This document shows, in pieces, positions 37,882 through 46,213 of a stretch of DNA of 64,000 nucleotides (positions are counted from its first letter, which is position 1; every line of letters starts with the position of its first letter). Source of the DNA: Terriglobus roseus DSM 18391 (GTDB lineage Bacteria > Acidobacteriota > Terriglobia > Terriglobales > Acidobacteriaceae); NCBI RefSeq assembly GCF_000265425.1, contig NC_018014.1, forward strand, positions 744,001 to 808,000. Reading direction: 5' to 3'. Made by a program: the position numbers and the translations under genes. Under the pieces are notes generated by a model. The model worked only from the letters and a program-made list of their open reading frames with translations. It was not told the origin of the DNA and did not search any database.

Positions 37882-38868
37882 GTGACCAAACTAATCGCCA
37901 TCGAAGAACACTTCCTCACCCCCGAAATCCGGGCAGCATGGGCAGCCTCCACCATCGGCCAGGAAGGCACCAACAGCTTCGACCGTGGCGAAATCGAAGC
38001 CCGCCTCGACGACCTTGGACTGACAAGACTGGAACTCATGGACGAGGCCGGCGTCGACGTCCAGGTCCTCTCCGTCACCACCCCGGCCCTCCACAACCTC
38101 GAACCCCGGCAAAGCGTCGACCTCGCACGCCAGACCAACGATCTCCTCGCCGCAACCGTCGCAAAGCATCCGACTCGCTTTCAGGCCTTCGCCCTTCTCC
38201 CCACCGCATCCCCGTCCGAAGCAGCACTCGAACTCGAACGATCAGTGACCCAACTCGGCTTCAACGGCACCATGCTCTGCGGTCGCACCCGCGATAAGAA
38301 CCTCGATCACGCAGACCTGCGGCCCATCTTCGCAACCGCCGCAAAACTCGGCGCACCTGTCTTCATCCACCCGCAGATCCCGCAGCGTTCTGTCCGTGAC
38401 GCGCTCTACTCCGGCTTCGGCGAACCCATCGATACCGCGTTTGCCGCCTTCGGTCTCGGCTGGCACTACGAGGCCGGCATCCAGTTCGTGCGACTCATCC
38501 TGGCCGGCGTCTTCGACGAATTTCCGACTCTGCAGATCATCCTCGGTCACTGGGGTGAAGTCGTCCTCTTCTACCTCGAACGCCTCAACTCCCTCGCGCG
38601 CGTCACCAAACTCCAGCGCCCCATCGCCGACTACTTCCGCCACAACCTCTACGTCACCGGTAGCGGCATGAATAGCCAGGACTATCTCCAACGCTCCTTG
38701 CAAATCGTCGGCCCGGAACGCATCTTCTTCTCCACCGACTACCCCTACCAGTACCGCCCCGGCCGCCAGGCACGCACCTTCCTCGAAGACCTCACACTCC
38801 CGCACGAGCAAAAGACCCTCTTCGCCCACGGCAACTGGGACCGCCTGACCGCATCCATCAAGCGCTAG
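37882..38868 (+). CDS. Amidohydrolase, gamma-resorcylate decarboxylase-like
   Basis: A 328-residue TIM-barrel metalloenzyme of the ACMSD/gamma-resorcylate decarboxylase group. Metal-type residues are Glu 8 and His 10 (E-E-H), His 163 (F-I-H-P-Q-I-P) and Asp 286 (S-T-D-Y-P-Y-Q), nearly the same positions as reported for Rhizobium gamma-resorcylate decarboxylase. His 223 in G-H-W-G-E is the likely second-shell catalytic His. It may decarboxylate an aromatic acid; the substrate is unproven. The start is GTG. Hairpin repeats flank it on both sides. Confidence 0.9.
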   Translation: MTKLIAIEEHFLTPEIRAAWAASTIGQEGTNSFDRGEIEARLDDLGLTRLELMDEAGVDVQVLSVTTPALHNLEPRQSVDLARQTNDLLAATVAKHPTRFQAFALLPTASPSEAALELERSVTQLGFNGTMLCGRTRDKNLDHADLRPIFATAAKLGAPVFIHPQIPQRSVRDALYSGFGEPIDTAFAAFGLGWHYEAGIQFVRLILAGVFDEFPTLQIILGHWGEVVLFYLERLNSLARVTKLQRPIADYFRHNLYVTGSGMNSQDYLQRSLQIVGPERIFFSTDYPYQYRPGRQARTFLEDLTLPHEQKTLFAHGNWDRLTASIKR

Positions 38869-38883
38869 CAGCCTCCACACAGA

Positions 38884-38936
38884 CCGGGTGCCCCACCTTC
38901 ACGAGCTAAGGTGGGGATTCGTGCAAAGCAAGAACC
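38884..38936. repeat. Double-hairpin repeat, copy 3 (decayed second hairpin)
   Basis: GCCCCACCTT pairs with AAGGTGGGG. The second hairpin TTCGTGC/GCAAGAA has one mismatch against GCACGAA, a sign of decay. Confidence 0.8.
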
Positions 38937-38974
38937 GTTCGTCACACGCCGACTAATCCCCAGGCCCACCAAAA

Positions 38975-39107
38975 TCGGGTGCCCCATTCATGACGGCCTC
39001 ATCGTCATGAGTGGGCATTCGCGCAAAGCGCGAACCTCCTTCGGAGGGGCATGGCTTTAGCCATGCCATATCAATCCAAAGAGAGGCCCGGCTTCAGCCG
39101 CTGAGGG
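38975..39107. repeat. Composite hairpin repeat, copy 4
   Basis: The basic double hairpin is followed by CCTCC/GGAGG and by GGCATGGC/GCCATGCC around TTTA, then a GGCTTCAGCC segment. It is about 96 percent like copy 5, from which it lies 195 bases away. Confidence 0.87.
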
Positions 39108-39169
39108 ATTTCAACTATGACTGCAGCTTCGTCATGATTGGGGCTCGCTTCCCCAGCAAGACACCGTCA

Positions 39170-39302
39170 CCGGGTGCCCCATTCATGACGGCCTTATCGT
39201 CATGAGTGGGCATTCGCGCAAAGCGCGAACCTCTTTCGGAGGGGCATGGCTTTAGCCATGCCGTATCAATCCAAAGAGAGGCCCGGCTTCAGCCGCTGAG
39301 GA
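39170..39302. repeat. Composite hairpin repeat, copy 5
   Basis: Same order of modules as copy 4, with about four single-base differences over roughly 133 bases. Together copies 3 to 5 fill the 570-base gap before the YceI gene; no protein gene was supported there. Confidence 0.87.
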
Positions 39303-39438
39303 ATTCTCCTCTTGAAACAGACCGTGCATTTCGCGGTAAGGCCACCGTAACAACCGAAAGAATTCCTGCGGCCTTCCAGCCACCCATCCGTCTATCTCTC
39401 CACAGCGTCATAATCTGCCGTCCTTCTGGAGACCCACC

Positions 39439-40122
39439 ATGTTTCGTCGCGCCAACTCGGCCACAGCCGTCGCACTTCTGCTCACGGCAGCGCTCACCTT
39501 CGCACAAGCACCCGCAGGCCAGCGCGGCCCGGGCGGTCCGGGCGGTCCGGGCGGCCCGCAGCAGCCGCCACCGCCGCCCACCGCAGGCGCCAAACTTGAA
39601 CTGACAGAAGGTTCGTCCGCCTCCTACCGCGTCACTGAGCAGTTCGTCGGTATCGACTTCCCGAACGACGCCGTCGGATCCAGCGATAAGGTCACCGGCC
39701 ACATCGACATCCTGCCAGACGGCAGCGTCGCACCCGGCTCCAAAATGGTCGTAGACCTCAAGGCCCTTACCAGCGACCAGACCATGCGTGACGGCTACAT
39801 CCGCAACCGCACCCTTGAAACTGAGAAGTTTCCTGAGGCAGTCTTCGTCCCCACCGCCATCACCGGCGTGCCCAAAATGGTGCCCTCCACCGGCCAGCTC
39901 GGCGTCTCCCTCACCGGCAACCTCACCATCCACGGCGTCACCAAGCCCGTCACCTTCAAGGGCATCGCCACCATCGACGCCCGCTCCAGCACCGTCGCCG
40001 GCCGCGCCCTCACCACCTTCACCTTCGTAGACTTCGGCCTCACCAAGCCCTCCATCGGCCGCCTCGCCAACGTAGAAGACAAGATCACCATCGAGCTCGT
40101 CTACAAATTCAAACGCAGCTAA
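39439..40122 (+). CDS. YceI family protein with signal peptide
   Basis: A 227-residue periplasmic lipocalin-like protein. A signal peptide (residues 9-24, T-F-A-Q-A) is followed by a G-P-G-G-P-G-G-P-G-G-P and poly-proline linker (residues 29-48). The YceI barrel follows: G-H-I-D-I-L-P-D-G-S, D-L-K-A-L-T-S-D-Q, R-N-R-T-L-E-T-E-K-F-P-E-A-V-F and G-N-L-T-I-H-G-V-T-K-P-V-T-F. The family binds isoprenoid or amide lipids. Hairpin repeats lie before and after. Confidence 0.95.
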   Translation: MFRRANSATAVALLLTAALTFAQAPAGQRGPGGPGGPGGPQQPPPPPTAGAKLELTEGSSASYRVTEQFVGIDFPNDAVGSSDKVTGHIDILPDGSVAPGSKMVVDLKALTSDQTMRDGYIRNRTLETEKFPEAVFVPTAITGVPKMVPSTGQLGVSLTGNLTIHGVTKPVTFKGIATIDARSSTVAGRALTTFTFVDFGLTKPSIGRLANVEDKITIELVYKFKRS

Positions 40123-40146
40123 TAACAGCATCTTCCAACCACCAAA

Positions 40147-40206
40147 CCGGGTGCCCCACTCATGACAGCCTCATCGTCATGAGTGGGTATCGCGCGACAG
40201 CGCGAC
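40147..40206. repeat. Double-hairpin repeat, copy 6
   Basis: CCCCACTCATGAC pairs perfectly with GTCATGAGTGGGG-type sequence, and TCGCGC pairs with GCGCGA around GACA. It shows compensatory change against copy 4: ACTCATGAC replaces ATTCATGAC, restoring the pairing. Confidence 0.85.
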
Positions 40207-40252
40207 TTCTTCTCGTCCCAGACCCTCCGAGGTCTCTAGGACCACCACAAAC

Positions 40253-40305
40253 CCGGGTGCCCCACCTTCGCGAAGCTAGGTGGGGATTCGTGCAAAGCAC
40301 GAACC
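40253..40305. repeat. Double-hairpin repeat, copy 7
   Basis: GCCCCACCTTCG pairs with CTAGGTGGGG, and TTCGTGC pairs with GCACGAA around AAA. Second-hairpin bases differ from copy 6 in both arms, keeping the stem. Confidence 0.82.
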
Positions 40306-40348
40306 GCACTCACCCAAAGCCCTCTACAAAATCAACGAGAACCACAAA

Positions 40349-40477
40349 CCGGGTGCCCCATTCATGACAGCCCCATCGTCATGAGTGGGTATCGCGCGAA
40401 AGCGCGACTTCTTGCGGAGAGGCATGGCCTAAGCCATGCCATGAACCCACCTCAAAAGAAGCGGCTTAAGCCGCCGA
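40349..40477. repeat. Composite hairpin repeat, copy 8
   Basis: Double hairpin followed by GGCATGGC/GCCATGCC around CTAA and GCGGCTTAAGCCGC. Copies 6 to 8 account for most of the 413-base gap before the esterase gene, with no gene supported there. Confidence 0.85.
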
Positions 40478-40535
40478 AGACACCCGCCAAACCAAATCAA
40501 GGAAAGCGTCACAAAGTGCCTATACTGGCCCCACC

Positions 40536-42068
40536 ATGCGAAGACTCCTACTCTCGCTCCTGTTCCTTACCATCGCAAGCGCCAAAGCTCAGTACCAACC
40601 AGGCCCAGACTCCCAGGTCCAGAACGTCCCGCACGGCATCGTCGAAAAGCTGGTCCTGGCCCCAGGCAAGTTCTACCCCGGCACCCCGCACAACTACGCC
40701 ATCTATCTCCCGGCCAACGCGCCGGCCACGCCGCTGCCGTACATGATCTTCCTCGACGGCACCAGCTACCTCGGCAATAACCTGCGAGCAGCGAACGTCC
40801 TCGATAACCTCATCGCCGCAAAGCAGATCCCGCCCATGGCCGCCATCTTCGTCGACCCCGGCATCCTGCCCGCCATCCGCCCCGACGCACAGAACCGCTA
40901 CGAACGCATCTTCGAATACGACTCGCTGTCAGCGCGTTACGTAAACTTCCTCGAAGAGGAGCTGATCCCCGCCGTAGCGAAGAAGCACACACTCTCCACC
41001 AACCCCGACGAGCACGCCATCGGCGGCACCAGCACCGGGGCAGTAGGAGCCTTCGTAGCCGCATGGCACCGGCCCGACCAGTTCCACCGCGTCCTCTCCC
41101 TCATCGGCACCTACGTCGCCATGAAGGGCGCAGACACCCTGCCCGAACTCGTTCGCAAGACCGAGGCAAGGCCCATCCGCATCTGGATGCAGGACGGCGC
41201 CAACGACCACATCACGCCCGACCAGCCCTACGGCACCTTCTACGCAGGCACCTGGCCCCGCGCCAACCAGCTCCTCTTCGACGCCCTCCAGTTCCAGGGC
41301 TACGACGCGAAGCTAACCATCGGCACAGGCGGCCACGACACCAAACAGGGCGGGGCAGAGCTACCCGAAGCCCTCCGCTGGCTATGGCGCGACTACACCC
41401 CCGAACACGGCATAGGCAAGATCGAGCCCCACCCACCCGCAGCGCTAGGCAAAGCCGGCTGGGACACCCGAGGCAGCGTCTGGGCTACCGTTGACGCCAT
41501 CGGAAACTGGGAGCCGGCGAAGGAGAAAGTCCTCGAAGCACGAGCAATCACCGCTGCCAACATCCACTACCTCGCGGACGGCCACGGCCACATCCTCTGG
41601 TCGTCAACGCTCAAGCCGGGGCAGGAAGGCCAGGTCGCCTCACCAGCCCTGAAGGCCGACGCCGTCGCCCTCTCGCCGGACCAGGCAATGCTCATCGTCA
41701 CCGACCCCGAACACCGCCACCAGTGGTCCATGCAGTTGCAGGCAGACGGCACACCTGCCAACGCCGAACCCTTCTACCGACTCGAAGTCCTCGATGACGA
41801 CGGTGGAGCGAAAGGCGCAGCCGTCGACGCCCTCGGCCAGGTCTACTTCGCCACCGCCGTGGGCATCCAGGTCTGCGAGGCAAGCGGCCGGGTCGCCATG
41901 ATCCTGAACAGCCCGGTACCGGACAAAACGGTCGACGCCGTAGCCTTCGGCGGCCCAGATCGGGAATGGCTCTACGCCGTAGCCGACGGCAAACTCTTCC
42001 GCCGCAAAATGAAGGTGCACGCAGCCCCCATCGACAAGCCGGAGAAGCCTCCGCAGCCGCCACTTTAG
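40536..42068 (+). CDS. Secreted esterase (Fes-like) fused to SMP-30-like beta-propeller
   Basis: A 510-residue protein with a signal peptide (residues 4-19). Residues 20-290 form an alpha/beta hydrolase of the putative esterase family. The nucleophile lies in G-G-T-S-T-G-A-V-G, the likely acid in D-G-A-N-D-H, and His in G-G-H-D-T-K-Q-G. Residues 300-500 resemble a gluconolactonase/SMP-30 propeller, shown by V-D-A-L-G-Q-V-Y-F-A-T-A-V-G-I-Q-V and P-D-R-E-W-L-Y-A-V. The combination occurs in acidobacterial and planctomycete polysaccharide-degrading proteins; the substrate is unknown. Confidence 0.87.
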   Translation: MRRLLLSLLFLTIASAKAQYQPGPDSQVQNVPHGIVEKLVLAPGKFYPGTPHNYAIYLPANAPATPLPYMIFLDGTSYLGNNLRAANVLDNLIAAKQIPPMAAIFVDPGILPAIRPDAQNRYERIFEYDSLSARYVNFLEEELIPAVAKKHTLSTNPDEHAIGGTSTGAVGAFVAAWHRPDQFHRVLSLIGTYVAMKGADTLPELVRKTEARPIRIWMQDGANDHITPDQPYGTFYAGTWPRANQLLFDALQFQGYDAKLTIGTGGHDTKQGGAELPEALRWLWRDYTPEHGIGKIEPHPPAALGKAGWDTRGSVWATVDAIGNWEPAKEKVLEARAITAANIHYLADGHGHILWSSTLKPGQEGQVASPALKADAVALSPDQAMLIVTDPEHRHQWSMQLQADGTPANAEPFYRLEVLDDDGGAKGAAVDALGQVYFATAVGIQVCEASGRVAMILNSPVPDKTVDAVAFGGPDREWLYAVADGKLFRRKMKVHAAPIDKPEKPPQPPL

Positions 42069-42126
42069 CGACGATGTACGCTTTGGAGACTGAGACGATT
42101 CATTTCATGCAGAACAAGGGAGAAAA

Positions 42127-42594
42127 ATGATCAAAATTCTACTCGGATTGGTGTTGTGTGGTGCTAGTGCGTTGGGTTCGCGGGGTGCGCACGCGCAGGG
42201 TGTCATCCCGCCAACCGGAACAGCCGTAACCCCATTCAGCTCCGTCATTCGCATGGGCGACACCGTCTACGTCAGCGGCTCCGTCGGTGCCGATCGAGCA
42301 ACCGGCAAGCCACCCGCAGACGCAGCGGTCGAAGCCGCAAAGATGCTCGACTCCGTAAAAACGCTGCTGACAAAAGAAGGCATGACCATGGATGATCTGG
42401 TCACGGTAACTATCTTCTGTACGGACATGAATCTCTACGCAACCTTCAACAAGGTCTACATCACTTACTTCCATCAGCCCTTTCCCGCACGCGCCTTTAT
42501 CGGTGCGAAAGAGTTAGTTCTCGGAGCCCACTTCGAGATCATGGGCGTCGCGCAAAAGGGTGCAGCAGCCACGAAGACCGCAGGCACGAAGTAG
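42127..42594 (+). CDS. RidA family protein with signal peptide
   Basis: A 155-residue protein. A signal peptide (residues 3-23, G-A-H-A-Q) precedes a RidA fold. V-Y-V-S-G-S-V-G, T-V-T-I-F-C-T-D-M-N-L-Y and P-F-P-A-R-A-F-I-G-A-K-E-L carry the family's Arg; the usual S-G-Q-I becomes S-G-S-V. RidA normally clears enamines in the cytoplasm, so an exported form has another or extracytoplasmic role. The first 60 bases are less GC-rich than neighbours. A terminator follows. Confidence 0.87.
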   Translation: MIKILLGLVLCGASALGSRGAHAQGVIPPTGTAVTPFSSVIRMGDTVYVSGSVGADRATGKPPADAAVEAAKMLDSVKTLLTKEGMTMDDLVTVTIFCTDMNLYATFNKVYITYFHQPFPARAFIGAKELVLGAHFEIMGVAQKGAAATKTAGTK

Positions 42595-42606
42595 GAAGAG
42601 CGTAGC

Positions 42607-42647
42607 AAATAGCAAGGGCCGCGAATAATTCGCGGCCCTTGCTATTT
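42607..42647. terminator. Strong bidirectional terminator
   Basis: A 19-bp stem, AAATAGCAAGGGCCGCGAA with its complement around TAA, with A and T at its foot. It serves the RidA gene and the convergent aldo/keto reductase. Confidence 0.88.
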
Positions 42648-42660
42648 CACAAACGTTCAC

Positions 42661-43659
<999 letters not shown>

Positions 43660-43771
43660 AGGCCATTGGATGCCGCGCGACCTCGCGCGATTCCCATGGC
43701 GCAATTCGTCCAGCATCCCGTAGCAATTGCGGACCGTTTTTCCACGACGCGTCGCGCCGTAGAATGTGGAG

Positions 43772-45859
43772 ATGGGCCGTATCCGCGTACTCTCCGACCA
43801 GGTGGCGAACCAGATTGCCGCGGGCGAGGTGGTGGAGCGGCCTGCGTCGGTTGTAAAGGAACTGCTGGAAAATGCCGTGGATGCTGGCGCGACGCGCATC
43901 CGCATTGAAGTCGAAGGCGGCGGCCGCAAGCTTATCCGCATCGTCGACAACGGCCATGGCATGGTGCGCGATGACGCGATGCTCGCCTTTGAACGTCACG
44001 CCACCAGCAAGCTGCGCTCCGCCGATGACCTCCTGCACATCGCAACGCTGGGCTTCCGCGGTGAAGCTCTGCCGTCCATCGCCTCCGTCGCGCGCGTAGA
44101 ACTCGACACCCGTTCCGAAGAAGACGCAGTCGGTACGCGCATCGAAATCCACGGCGGCAAGATGACGAAGGTGGAAGACGTCGGCGTACCCGTCGGCACC
44201 ACCATCGCCATCAGGGACCTCTTCTTCAACGTCCCCGCGCGGAAGAAGTTCCTGAAGTCCGAGCCGACTGAGTTATCGCATGTCGCCGCGTTGGTTACGC
44301 ATTACGCGTTGGCCCACCCGGAGAAGCACTTCGAATTACACTCCGCAACGCACGCCTTATTAGTCGCGCCAGCAGTCCGCGATGCCAGCGAGCGCCTCTA
44401 TCAGATCCTCGGCAGCGATATCTCGCGCGACATGCTGCCCTGCGCCGCAGAGGTCGACTTCACCCGCGCCGGCCTCCCCGAACCGCCACCATGGCGTCGC
44501 GAAGAAGACTATGTAGCTCCCGAGCCCGGCTATCTCCGTGTCCGTGGCTTTGTCTCAAAGCCCGAGTTACAAAAACTCAACCGGGGCTCCATCTATGTCT
44601 TCGTCAACGGACGCCAGGTGCGCGACCGGCTGATCCTGCACGCACTCACCGAGGCCTACAAGAACATCCTCCCGCCCACATCCTTCCCGGTGGTGTTGTT
44701 GTTCCTCGAGATGCCCGCCGCCGAAGTCGACGTAAACGTGCATCCGGCCAAGACAGAAGTACGCTTCCGCCAATCCAGCTTTGTACATGACTTCGTGCGC
44801 GACACCGTTCGCAACACAGTACTCAAAGCACGCCCGGCAGCCAGTTTCCTAAGTGCCATCGCGCCCTCGCCGCGCATCGGCCTGCTCGACGGACAGGACT
44901 CGATCGAACTCGACCCCGTGCTCCGTGGCCCCGGCCCCGGCAGTGACGCTCCCTGGAGCGAACACCAGATTCGCGAGGCCTCTGAAGAGGACGATCGCCA
45001 GAAGATCGAGCGCTCCTTCGGGCCCATCGAACCCACCGAAGTCGACAGCTTCTCGCTTACCGTAAAAGCCCTCCCGGCAGTTCCAGGGCGACTTACCTTC
45101 GGTGAACTCCCAAACACGCAGTATCTTCGCGACAGTCCGGCCCCGCCCGCGCAGGCATGGAACACACATCTTCGTAACGCCGACTTACCCGACGCTCACG
45201 GAGAGACCCATCTCCCCATCGGCACAGCAACACGGGCGCCCGCCGCGGAACGCATCGAAGATACCGCCAACTTAGCCGGTCTAAGTGGCCTGCGCCCGCT
45301 CGGCCAGGTGCAGAATTCATTTATCCTCGCCGTCAACGAAGAGGGCCTCTGGATCATCGACCAACACGTAGCGCACGAGCGTATCCTCTTCGAAAAAGTA
45401 CTCCGCGAGCGCCAGGTCGAACGCGTGCAGCGCCAGCGCCTGTTGATGCCGCTCCTGATCGACTTAGTCCCGGCGCAGATGGCGAACTTCGCAGGCATGG
45501 CCGACGAACTCAACCGCAACGGCTTTGAAGCCGAACCCTTCGGCCCACGAACCCTCGCAGTGAAGTCCGCCCCGGTCGGCCTCGAAGGCAAAGAGCTCGA
45601 GCTAACCCTCGCCGAGCTGCTCCAGACAGACGACGATGCCGCTCAGGCCGACAACATGGAGACCCGCGCCCGCCGCATCGCAGCATCCATCGCCTGCCAC
45701 GCCGCGGTCAAGATCAACATGCCCCTCGAAACTAGCAAAATGCAGTGGCTGCTCGACGAACTGGGAAAAACTGAAAATCCTATGGCATGTCCGCACGGCA
45801 GACCCATCGCTTTGCGGTATTCTCATAAGGAGATCCAACGCGCCTTCCAGCGTATTTAG
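43772..45859 (+). CDS. mutL: DNA mismatch repair protein MutL (endonuclease type)
   Basis: A 695-residue MutL. The GHKL ATPase motifs are [19 protein letters not shown] and [13 protein letters not shown]. The C-terminal domain holds [12 protein letters not shown], matching the nicking-site pattern D-Q-H-A-x2-E-x4-E except for Val. C-P-H-G-R-P near the end is the third nuclease motif. So this MutL probably makes the nick itself, as expected where MutH is absent. ATG at 43772; a GTG two codons earlier is possible. mutS is not in the window. Confidence 0.97.
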   Translation: MGRIRVLSDQVANQIAAGEVVERPASVVKELLENAVDAGATRIRIEVEGGGRKLIRIVDNGHGMVRDDAMLAFERHATSKLRSADDLLHIATLGFRGEALPSIASVARVELDTRSEEDAVGTRIEIHGGKMTKVEDVGVPVGTTIAIRDLFFNVPARKKFLKSEPTELSHVAALVTHYALAHPEKHFELHSATHALLVAPAVRDASERLYQILGSDISRDMLPCAAEVDFTRAGLPEPPPWRREEDYVAPEPGYLRVRGFVSKPELQKLNRGSIYVFVNGRQVRDRLILHALTEAYKNILPPTSFPVVLLFLEMPAAEVDVNVHPAKTEVRFRQSSFVHDFVRDTVRNTVLKARPAASFLSAIAPSPRIGLLDGQDSIELDPVLRGPGPGSDAPWSEHQIREASEEDDRQKIERSFGPIEPTEVDSFSLTVKALPAVPGRLTFGELPNTQYLRDSPAPPAQAWNTHLRNADLPDAHGETHLPIGTATRAPAAERIEDTANLAGLSGLRPLGQVQNSFILAVNEEGLWIIDQHVAHERILFEKVLRERQVERVQRQRLLMPLLIDLVPAQMANFAGMADELNRNGFEAEPFGPRTLAVKSAPVGLEGKELELTLAELLQTDDDAAQADNMETRARRIAASIACHAAVKINMPLETSKMQWLLDELGKTENPMACPHGRPIALRYSHKEIQRAFQRI

Positions 45860-45861
45860 CT

Positions 45862-46146
45862 GAGGGCAGCCTGGCACGCCATCGGCGCTCGCACCTTGCG
45901 GAGCCCGGGCGTTCTTCTACGAACCATGCGGTTCCTCTAGAACGAAGCGGACGACACGCTTCCTAAGTCGACACAATGCTTGCCTGCGGCCGGGTTACCT
46001 CCGGTCCCATCCATGTCATCGTTCGCAGGTACGAGCATCCCTGATGCTCCGAAAAAAAGAGTTGCTATCCGGCGCTAGCCCCAGCACTCTGGCCTACATC
46101 CAACACAGCACGCAGGCAGCAGCGCGGGTCGTCTCCGCGTATTTTT
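45862..46146 (+). ncRNA. Candidate structured RNA, possible 6S-like RNA or leader
   Basis: No gene fits this stretch between mutL and the PFTPREGG gene. A long-range stem is visible: GCTCG (45887-45891), CCT and GCG pair with CGC, AGG and CGAGC (46024-46036). Inside are CGTTCT/AGAACG with GAACC/GGTTC (45910-45944), GAAGCG/CGCTTC (45944-45962) and AGCCCGG/CCGGGTT (45902-45908, 45990-45996). Segments GACGACAC and GCCTGCGG resemble the 3' half of E. coli 6S RNA, but the branched interior does not look canonical. A hairpin with a T tract ends it at 46146. Existence of structure is moderately supported; identity is not. Confidence 0.4.
46123..46146 (+). terminator. Rho-independent terminator or attenuator before the PFTPREGG gene
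   Basis: CGCGG (46123-46127) pairs with CCGCG (46135-46139) around a 7-base loop, followed by TATTTTT. It ends 68 bases before the next start codon, so it either ends an RNA gene or attenuates a leader. Confidence 0.6.
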
Positions 46147-46213
46147 GCTGGTCTTGCGCATACGAACCGCGCCGTGCCACATGAGCCGGCAGCGCCGAAA
46201 GAAGGACTACCCC

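Noticed and set aside
39011-39604. Small frames starting MGIRAKRE in the hairpin repeats
   Set aside because: They are translations of the repeat element itself; both copies differ downstream.
40179-40746. Small frames starting MSGYRA in repeat copies 6 and 8
   Set aside because: Same reason: start codon and first residues lie inside the hairpin (GTCATGAGTGGG).
46030-46060. GAGCATC/GATGCTC hairpin followed by an A tract as a plus-strand terminator
   Set aside because: The tract is A, not T, after the stem on the plus strand; on the minus strand the T tract comes before it.
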